NCBI GenBank assembly: GCA_900757295.1
Contig: CAAENH010000133.1
Location: forward strand, 1-11,770
Source: Bacilli bacterium
Lineage (GTDB): Bacteria; Bacillota_I; Bacilli_A; RF39; UBA660
Direction of reading: 5' to 3'
DNA length: 11,770 nt
Below are positions 6,787 to 11,770 of this stretch, piece after piece (the first letter of the stretch is position 1; each line of letters starts with the position of its first letter). Both the position numbers and the translations under genes were made by a program. The notes beneath the pieces are model-generated. The model had not been told where the DNA came from and ran no database searches. It saw only the letters and a program-made list of their open reading frames with translations.

Positions 6787-8714
6787 GATACAATAATTTC
6801 ATCCTTACCGCCCGGCTCTGTTCCTTTAACAAAATAAAAAATATTAGAATTTTTACTAGAATTATCATACTTGCCAGTTATAGCATTTAACGGCATCCCT
6901 ATTATATTTTTAGGTGCAGTATACCAATCATTTTTAGTATTTATTTTATTCATAGTTTCTAACCAAATATTTTTAGAATAACTTCCATCTTTTACTTCTA
7001 CTTCTCTGTTATCATCATAGCCGTTCCAAACTAACATAAGATTTTTTTTATTGTACCCTACTATCCAACAATCAGTTCCTGTAGATCCTGTTTTTATAGC
7101 ATATTTTTGATTTAATTTACTAGATAAACTCATAACAGTAGGATTATTATAATCTATAAAAGCACTATTATATGTTGATGTTAGTAATTCATTTAATATA
7201 AATACATAATTTTCATTTAATACTAAATCTTTTTTATCTCTAAACTCATATAAAGTATTACCATCTAAATCCTCTACTTTTTTAATAAAATGCAATTTAC
7301 GTTTATATCCCCCACTAGCTAAAGTTGTATAAGCATTAGCAAAATCATACATAGATATTTCACTAGTACCCAAAGGTAAAGAAGCGTTAGCGGTTAATTT
7401 AGTAGTAATGCCCATTTTTTTAGCAGTTTTTACTAAGTTATCTTCGCCTAAAAACAAATGTGTCTTAACAGCATATATATTGTCAGAATAAGAAATCGCT
7501 GCAGCCATAGTTATATCCTTATTAGCATACTTATCATTAAAATTAGACGGTGCATAGCTTTGATTATTAGCTAAATTAAAAGTTGTTGGAGCAGATAAAA
7601 AAGTAGTAGCAGATGTAAAATTATTTTCTAAGGCTGAATAATAAAGAATTGGTTTCATAGTAGAACCAACTTGCCTTTTAGAACTAATTGCTCTATTAAA
7701 TTGACTCTTAGAATAATCTAAGCCTCCAGTTAAAGCCTCAACTCCCCCATTATTTGGATTAATAACAATGCTTGCTACTTGTAAATTGCTAGAATCACTC
7801 ATATTATTTAAAATTGATTCTTCAAGTGATTTTTGAGCTTCTAAATCTAGAGTTGTATATATTTTTAACCCTCCTGATTCAATTAATGAAGAAGGAATAT
7901 TTTTTAGAGTTTTTAATTCATCAATAACAGCATCTTGATAATACATTAACATTTGTAAATTGTTATTACTTTTCTTCCCTACAATATTAACATTTCTAAA
8001 GTTTAAATCCTTATATTGTTTTTCAGTAATATAATTATTATCTAACATAGTTTTAGCAACAACATTAGCTCTTTTGATGCATTTATCTATATTGCTAACA
8101 GGATTGTAATTATTAGGATTTTTAGGGATTCCTGCTAACATAATAGCTTCTTCCAAACTTAAATCTTTAGCTTTCTTATTAAAATAATATTGACTAGCAT
8201 TTTCAATTCCAAAATTTCCTTGACCATAATTAATAGTATTAACATACCCTTCTAAAATTTCATCTTTATCATAATGCATTTCTAATTCTAAAGTTAAAAA
8301 TGCCTCCTCTATTTTTCTTTTCCATGTTTTATCAAAACTTAAATACATATTTTTTATATATTGTTGAGAAATCGTAGAAGCACCTTGAACAATATTCTTA
8401 TTCTTTAAATTACTAATTAAAGCTTTAACAATTCTTAAATAATCAAACCCTTTATGTTTATAGAAATTTTTATCTTCAATGCTAATAACTGCATCTTTAG
8501 AATACTCAGATATATTATTTAAACTAACCCACTCGCTTGTTTTACTACCTTCATAAACTAATTCTTTATTATTATCATAAATATAATATTGATTAGTACT
8601 TTTTAATTCGATTTTTGGACTAAAAAAAGCATAAGTGTACAATCCTATAATAGCCAAAATACCAATAACAGTTAAAAAAATACAAGATTTGATAAAGAAG
8701 CTAACTTTTTTCAT
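6771..8714 (-). CDS. Class A penicillin-binding protein (PBP1A-type, bifunctional)
   Basis: A membrane-anchored peptidoglycan synthase that polymerises glycan strands from lipid II (GT51 domain) and cross-links peptides (transpeptidase domain). I start it at the ATG 8714 (647 residues), because AGGTGAG (8718-8724) is correctly placed; an in-frame TTG at 8750 lacks this support. A short cytoplasmic N-terminus precedes one transmembrane anchor (about 7-31). GT51 motifs: EDKNFYKHKG (80-89, catalytic E80), GASTISQQ (111-118), RKIEE (133-137) and ILEGYVNTINYG (153-164). Transpeptidase motifs: STMK (351-354, nucleophile S351), SDN (410-412) and KTGS (541-544). The C-terminus is a short tail without extra domains. 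It is the only minus-strand gene here, convergent with noc. B. subtilis has several such enzymes (PBP1, PbpF, PbpG), and I cannot assign it to one. I found no convincing promoter in the 121 bases upstream. Confidence 0.95.
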   Translation of the reverse strand: MKKVSFFIKSCIFLTVIGILAIIGLYTYAFFSPKIELKSTNQYYIYDNNKELVYEGSKTSEWVSLNNISEYSKDAVISIEDKNFYKHKGFDYLRIVKALISNLKNKNIVQGASTISQQYIKNMYLSFDKTWKRKIEEAFLTLELEMHYDKDEILEGYVNTINYGQGNFGIENASQYYFNKKAKDLSLEEAIMLAGIPKNPNNYNPVSNIDKCIKRANVVAKTMLDNNYITEKQYKDLNFRNVNIVGKKSNNNLQMLMYYQDAVIDELKTLKNIPSSLIESGGLKIYTTLDLEAQKSLEESILNNMSDSSNLQVASIVINPNNGGVEALTGGLDYSKSQFNRAISSKRQVGSTMKPILYYSALENNFTSATTFLSAPTTFNLANNQSYAPSNFNDKYANKDITMAAAISYSDNIYAVKTHLFLGEDNLVKTAKKMGITTKLTANASLPLGTSEISMYDFANAYTTLASGGYKRKLHFIKKVEDLDGNTLYEFRDKKDLVLNENYVFILNELLTSTYNSAFIDYNNPTVMSLSSKLNQKYAIKTGSTGTDCWIVGYNKKNLMLVWNGYDDNREVEVKDGSYSKNIWLETMNKINTKNDWYTAPKNIIGMPLNAITGKYDNSSKNSNIFYFVKGTEPGGKDEIIVSKNSN

Positions 8715-8786
8715 ATTCTCACCTAGTCTTATTATGAAAAAAAACTTCAAAAATATAATGTGATTTTTTAAAATAATAGCTTTAAG

Positions 8787-8830
8787 TTGTGTTTGCTTTT
8801 ATACAGTGATATAATGACTTACTTAGGAGG
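8787..8830 (+). promoter_or_regulatory. Extended -10 promoter and strong ribosome binding site for the DUF1934 gene
   Basis: A perfect TATAAT (8810-8815) is preceded by TGA (8807-8809), making an extended -10. A weak -35, TTGTGT (8787-8792), lies 17 bp upstream. TAGGAGG (8824-8830) sits five bases before the ATG at 8836. This is the best-formed promoter in the window and faces away from the divergent PBP gene. Confidence 0.65.
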
Positions 8831-8835
8831 CATAA

Positions 8836-9186
8836 ATGGAACTTATAGATATAGAATTATATAAGAATAATAATTTATATTTAAAAAAAACAAATGTAAC
8901 AGCAAAATATAATAATAATATTATAGATTATAAAGATGATGTAAATACAAAAATAGAAATAACTGATAAAAATATATTATTTCAAAGAAGTAATGATGAA
9001 TATGAGTTTAAATTATTATTAAATCAAGATAATAATACATGTACATATAAATTAAAAAAAGAAGATATTATATTTGACATAAAAGTAAATTATGCTACGT
9101 ATAAAATAGATGAAAACACCTTAGAAATAATATATGACATAGAAACAGATGATACTTTAAATAAACTTATTATTGTAAAAAAATAA
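8836..9186 (+). CDS. DUF1934 (YwiB-like) small beta-barrel protein
   Basis: A 116-residue, soluble, beta-rich protein with no signal peptide, membrane segment or Cys-based site. The stretch from ILFQRSNDEYEF (47-58) through TYKLKKEDIIFDI (70-82) to KIDENTLEIIYDIE (90-103) follows, by memory comparison, the pattern of B. subtilis YwiB: R followed by alternating hydrophobic strands, then a Y-x-(I/M/L) pair near the end. YwiB adopts a calycin-like barrel, and no biochemical function is established for the family. It is shorter than YwiB (about 140), mainly at the N-terminus. Context supports the call: in Bacillus the family member lies beside argS, near rpoE, and here rpoE follows directly. The Asn/Lys/Asp-rich composition reflects the base composition. 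Confidence 0.7.
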   Translation: MELIDIELYKNNNLYLKKTNVTAKYNNNIIDYKDDVNTKIEITDKNILFQRSNDEYEFKLLLNQDNNTCTYKLKKEDIIFDIKVNYATYKIDENTLEIIYDIETDDTLNKLIIVKK

Positions 9187-9201
9187 ATATTTATTAAAAA
9201 A

Positions 9202-9232
9202 TTCACACATTTATATAAAAATATCGTATAAT
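9202..9232 (+). promoter_or_regulatory. Probable promoter for rpoE
   Basis: A perfect -10 TATAAT lies at 9227-9232. The best -35 candidate is TTCACA (9202-9207, five of six matches), but the 19-bp spacing is longer than ideal. GAAAGGG (9252-9258) is the ribosome binding site seven bases before the ATG at 9266. Confidence 0.5.
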
Positions 9233-9265
9233 GTTGAAGATATAATTTTTTGAAAGGGTTTTTTT

Positions 9266-9694
9266 ATGAAAATTAAAGATATTAAAAAAGAAGATTTAGA
9301 ATTAATGTCATATGATGACCTAGCTTATTTAATTTTAAAAGAAGCTGGAACAAAAATGAAAATAAATAACTTATTTAAAGAAGTATGCGATTTACTATCT
9401 TTAGGTGATGATGTATTTGAAAATAAAATAGCAGATTTTTTTGAATTATTATCAACAGAAAAAAGATTCATAATGTTAGAAAATGGTTTTTGGGATTTAA
9501 GAGATAATCATAGTAAAAAAGTAATCATTGATGACGATGATGACGATTCTTACATTGAAGATGATGTAGAAGTAGAAGAAAACGATAAAAAAGAGGATAT
9601 ATTTGAAGAAACAGACGAAACAGATGATATTGTTGAAGATGATTTAAAAGACTTTGCTGTTATTGACGAAGACGATGAAGAAAATGTTAATTAA
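9266..9694 (+). CDS. rpoE: RNA polymerase delta subunit RpoE
   Basis: Delta is the Bacillota-specific RNA polymerase accessory subunit that weakens non-specific nucleic acid binding, speeds enzyme recycling and affects sensitivity to the initiating nucleotide. The 142 residues have the two-part architecture of the family. An N-terminal HARE-HTH domain (about 10-80) runs from LMSYDDLAYLILKEAG to the diagnostic strand end LENGFWDLRDN (71-81). A disordered, strongly acidic tail (86-142) includes six consecutive Asp (89-94). It is a little shorter than the B. subtilis protein (173), the difference being in the tail. A KK pair (84-85) lies just before the acidic run, where Bacillus delta has a functionally important lysine tract. 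It has its own promoter; prfA follows after 26 bases and may be co-transcribed. Confidence 0.93.
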   Translation: MKIKDIKKEDLELMSYDDLAYLILKEAGTKMKINNLFKEVCDLLSLGDDVFENKIADFFELLSTEKRFIMLENGFWDLRDNHSKKVIIDDDDDDSYIEDDVEVEENDKKEDIFEETDETDDIVEDDLKDFAVIDEDDEENVN

Positions 9695-9720
9695 TTAACA
9701 TAGGAAAGAGTTGAAAATTA

Positions 9721-10776
9721 ATGATAGAAAGATTAGAAGACATAACCAATAAATATAATCAATTAAGTGAAGAGTTAACTAAACCAGAAATATTAAATGA
9801 TTATAATAAAATGAAAGAATTATCTAAAGAACATAAAAATTTAGAAGAAGTTGTTTTAAAATATAAAGAATACAAACATATTTTAGAAGAAATAGCAGGT
9901 TCAAAAGAAATGCTAGCAGATAAAGAACTTGCTCAAATGGCTCAATTAGAAATAGAAAACTTGGAAGAAAGAAAAGAAATTTTAACAAAAGAATTAGAAA
10001 TATTGTTAATTCCAAAGGATGAAAATGATGATAAAAATATTATCATGGAAATCAGAGGAGCAGCAGGTGGAGATGAAGCCAACATATTTGCTGGAGACCT
10101 TTTTGATATGTATAAAAAATATTCTGAAAAACAAGGTTGGAAAATTGAAATTATGCAAGAAGAAAAAAGTGATGCCGGTGGTTTTTCTCAAATTAGTTTC
10201 ATGATCAAAGGAGATAATGTCTATTCAAAATTAAAGTATGAAAGTGGAGCCCATAGAGTTCAAAGAGTACCTGTAACTGAAACTCAAGGAAGAGTTCATA
10301 CATCAACTGCTACAGTTTTAGTAATGCCAGAAGTAGAAGAAGTTGATGCTGGATTAGATATGAATGATGTTAGAATTGATATTACTCGAAGTAGTGGTTG
10401 TGGAGGACAAGGAGTAAATACAACTGATTCAGCAGTTAGATTAACCCATCTTCCAACTGGTATAATAGTTTATTCTCAAACTGAACGAAGCCAAATTAAA
10501 AACAAAGAAAAGGCTTTTAAAATACTACAAGCACGTTTATATGATCTAAAATTACAAGAAAGAGATAAAGAAGTAGGAGCAGAAAGAAGAAGTAAAATAG
10601 GTACTGGCGATCGCTCCGAAAAAATTAGAACATATAATTATCCACAAAACAGAGTAACGGATCATCGTATAGGCTTTACAGTTAATACATTAGACAAAGT
10701 AATGCAAGGTGATATAGAAAAAATTATTGAGGCTTTAATAACTGAAGATCAAAAAAGAAAACTTGCAGAACAATAA
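9721..10776 (+). CDS. prfA: Peptide chain release factor 1 (RF1)
   Basis: RF1 recognises UAA and UAG in the ribosomal A site and triggers peptide release. At 351 residues it is close to the usual length. The N-terminal helical domain (about 1-100) is followed by [10 protein letters not shown] (111-120). [18 protein letters not shown] (178-195) contains the PVT tripeptide (184-186) that marks RF1 rather than RF2. The catalytic GGQ loop (228-230) lies in [18 protein letters not shown]230 is the methylation target of the next gene's product. The residue after GGQ is Gly, where E. coli RF1 has His. The C-terminal block [21 protein letters not shown] is intact. AGGAAAG (9702-9708) is a somewhat distant ribosome binding site. 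The stop TAA overlaps the prmC start by one base. Every visible stop in this window is TAA, readable by this factor. Confidence 0.97.
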   Translation: MIERLEDITNKYNQLSEELTKPEILNDYNKMKELSKEHKNLEEVVLKYKEYKHILEEIAGSKEMLADKELAQMAQLEIENLEERKEILTKELEILLIPKDENDDKNIIMEIRGAAGGDEANIFAGDLFDMYKKYSEKQGWKIEIMQEEKSDAGGFSQISFMIKGDNVYSKLKYESGAHRVQRVPVTETQGRVHTSTATVLVMPEVEEVDAGLDMNDVRIDITRSSGCGGQGVNTTDSAVRLTHLPTGIIVYSQTERSQIKNKEKAFKILQARLYDLKLQERDKEVGAERRSKIGTGDRSEKIRTYNYPQNRVTDHRIGFTVNTLDKVMQGDIEKIIEALITEDQKRKLAEQ

Positions 10777-11510
10777 TGAAAATAACTGATAATGATCTAA
10801 AATTATTAAAAGAAAAATATCCTGATAATTTAGATGAAATTTTAAAGAAAGTAGAAGAAGGATATCCTATCCAATATTTAATTGGATATGTAGATTTTTA
10901 TGGCTATAAAATAAATGTGGATAACTCTGTACTTATCCCCAGATTTGAAACTGAATATTTAATAGAAAAAACAATAAATTATTTAAAAAAATATAATTTT
11001 AATAACAATATGCAAATTATAGATCTAGCTACTGGTAGTGGATGTATAGCTATAGCATTAAAACATAAATATCCACTATCAACTATAAAAGCTATTGATA
11101 TTTCTTCAAAAGCATTAAATAAATGTCAAGAAAACATGAAACTTAATGATGTAGAATTACATTTAGAACAAAAAGATATCTTAAAAGATAAGTTTAGTGG
11201 TAAATATGATTTAATTATAAGTAATCCACCATATGTAAATAAAAATCAAATTGTAGATATTCAAACCAAGTATGAACCTCAAAATGCAATATTTGCTGAT
11301 AATGAGGGTTTAGAATTTTATGAGAAAATCGCTCAAATAAGTAAGAATATAGCAAATAAAAAAAGCATCATAGCTTTAGAAATTGGTTATGACCAAGCTT
11401 CTAAAATAGCAGAAATTTTTAAACAACTTTTTCCTGCTGCTATTATAAAAGTTGAACAAGACTATCAAAACTTTGATAGATATGTGTTTATTTTTAATAA
11501 TTGTGAATAA
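10776..11510 (+). CDS. prmC: Release factor glutamine N5-methyltransferase PrmC, short N-terminal form
   Basis: PrmC transfers a methyl group from S-adenosylmethionine to the Gln of the GGQ loop in release factors, here probably the product of the preceding gene. The methyltransferase domain is complete: IPRFETE (54-60), SAM motif DLATGSGC (83-90), the acidic ribose-binding D108 in IDISSKAL, and the catalytic NPPYV (150-154) that binds the target Gln amide. GYPIQYLIG (29-37) is the family's G-x-P-x-x-Y-(L/I)-x-G block. At 244 residues it is short (family about 280): only about 28 residues precede that block, so much of the N-terminal helical domain that contacts the release factor is missing. 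The start shares one base with the prfA stop (TAATG) and has no clear ribosome binding site, so translation is coupled to prfA. Confidence 0.95.
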   Translation: MKITDNDLKLLKEKYPDNLDEILKKVEEGYPIQYLIGYVDFYGYKINVDNSVLIPRFETEYLIEKTINYLKKYNFNNNMQIIDLATGSGCIAIALKHKYPLSTIKAIDISSKALNKCQENMKLNDVELHLEQKDILKDKFSGKYDLIISNPPYVNKNQIVDIQTKYEPQNAIFADNEGLEFYEKIAQISKNIANKKSIIALEIGYDQASKIAEIFKQLFPAAIIKVEQDYQNFDRYVFIFNNCE

Positions 11511-11517
11511 AAAAAAG

Positions 11518-11553
11518 AATGTTACCTCATATATAAATTAGAAAGGTAACATT
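11518..11553 (+). promoter_or_regulatory. Hairpin between prmC and spoIIR that covers the spoIIR ribosome binding site
   Basis: AATGTTACCT (11518-11527) pairs perfectly with AGGTAACATT (11544-11553) around a 16-base loop. The 3' arm contains AGGT of the only plausible spoIIR ribosome binding site, GAAAGGT (11541-11547), 11 bases before the ATG. The Ts that follow (ATTTTATT) are interrupted and few. It could be a weak terminator of prfA-prmC, a translational block on read-through transcripts, or both. Confidence 0.55.
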
Positions 11554-11558
11554 TTATT

Positions 11559-11770
11559 ATGAAAAAAATTCTAATAATAATTTTAATAATATTAACAATA
11601 TATCTAATTCCTAAAGAAGAAACTAAGAATATATTAATACCACAAGAAGCTATAAGATTTCGTGTTATAGCTAATAGTGATTCAAAAGACGATCAAAATA
11701 TAAAAATAAAAGTAAGAGACTCTTTAAATCAAGAATTAAGTCAAATATTAAAAAGTTCATCATCATATGA
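11559..11770 (+). CDS. spoIIR: Stage II sporulation protein R (SpoIIR), 3' end cut off by the window
   Basis: SpoIIR is made in the forespore under sigma-F and secreted across the septum, where it triggers SpoIIGA to process pro-sigma-E in the mother cell. The frame runs from ATG 11559 to the window edge, giving 70 residues. A hydrophobic secretion signal or anchor (MKKILIIILIILTIYLIP, 1-18) is followed by the family signature IRFRVIANSDSKDDQ (32-46) and KIKVRD (49-54). The signal is short with no obvious signal peptidase site. Position directly after prfA-prmC matches Bacillus gene order. The only ribosome binding site lies in the arm of the hairpin just upstream. I found no convincing sigma-F promoter. 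Confidence 0.93.
   Translation, partial: MKKILIIILIILTIYLIPKEETKNILIPQEAIRFRVIANSDSKDDQNIKIKVRDSLNQELSQILKSSSSY

Noticed and set aside
8715..8750. TTG at 8750 as the PBP start
   Set aside because: The ATG at 8714 has a well-placed AGGTGAG and gives a normal N-terminal anchor; the extra 12 residues are not family-like.
8715..8835. Promoter for the minus-strand PBP gene
   Set aside because: Only a TATATT (8752-8757, - strand) was found, with no acceptable -35 at 16-18 bp, so none is annotated.
9182..9195. AT-only palindrome AATAAATATTTATT after the DUF1934 gene
   Set aside because: No loop, no G or C and no T-tract; too weak to call a terminator in this base composition.
9686..9699. Palindrome GTTAATTAATTAAC over the rpoE stop codon
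   Set aside because: A loop-free AT palindrome without a T-run; could be an operator but nothing else supports it.
9824..10204. Open frames on both strands (61-63 codons) inside prfA
   Set aside because: They overlap highly conserved RF1 coding sequence, are low-complexity and lack ribosome binding sites.
10638..10646. TTATCCACA, a perfect DnaA-box sequence
   Set aside because: It encodes the conserved RF1 residues NYPQN, stands alone, and is inside a gene; chance is sufficient.
11486..11514. Possible sigma-F promoter before spoIIR (GTTTA followed by GTGAATAAAA)
   Set aside because: The 12-base spacing is too short for sigma-F and the -10 match is partial.
11532..11537. TATAAA in the loop of the pre-spoIIR hairpin as a -10 element
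   Set aside because: No -35 is present and the start site would fall on the ribosome binding site itself.

Overview
The window is a compact, very AT-rich stretch of a low-GC Bacillota chromosome, with no sign of a plasmid, phage or mobile element. Tryptophan is encoded by TGG, no gene needs TGA read through, and all eleven visible stop codons are TAA, so the standard bacterial code applies rather than the Mycoplasma code. A spoIIR gene at the right edge points to a spore-forming lineage or one derived from spore formers. Gene order plus base composition suggest an uncultured, gut-type Bacilli/Erysipelotrichia-like organism with a streamlined genome. That placement is inference; no rRNA is present to test it.

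Left block (1-6769, all + strand): the 3' part of yidC, then jag (khpB), then mnmE-mnmG-rsmG, then a ParB/Noc-family gene. This is the conserved origin-proximal order of Bacillus-like genomes (rnpA-yidC-jag-mnmE-mnmG-rsmG-noc). It covers membrane protein insertion, an RNA-binding partner, tRNA wobble-uridine modification (MnmE and MnmG act as one enzyme complex), 16S rRNA methylation and nucleoid-associated DNA binding. yidC-jag ends at a terminator whose 3' arm carries the -35 of the mnmE promoter. mnmE-mnmG-rsmG ends at a second terminator, after which noc has its own promoter.

Middle (6771-8714, - strand): a class A penicillin-binding protein with intact glycosyltransferase and transpeptidase motifs. 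It is the only minus-strand gene, lies tail-to-tail with noc (one base between stop codons), and shares a bidirectional terminator with it. It occupies the place where parA/parB lie in Bacillus-like genomes.

Right block (8836-11770, + strand): a small DUF1934/YwiB-like protein, rpoE (RNA polymerase delta), prfA (RF1), prmC (RF1 methyltransferase, translationally coupled to prfA) and the 5' end of spoIIR. These correspond to genes spread over a larger region in Bacillus; argS, pyrG, rho, rpmE and tdk are not between them here.

The most unusual item is the ParB/Noc protein. Its DNA-specificity residues are mostly Noc-type and its C-terminal dimerisation domain is Noc-like. It lacks Noc's N-terminal membrane-targeting peptide and carries a roughly 155-residue low-complexity insertion holding a repeated N-[KR]-F-F-N-[F] motif. 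A second point of interest is a hairpin before spoIIR whose 3' arm contains the spoIIR ribosome binding site. I saw no tRNA, rRNA, CRISPR array, insertion sequence or recognisable riboswitch. No gene-free stretch exceeds about 130 bases.
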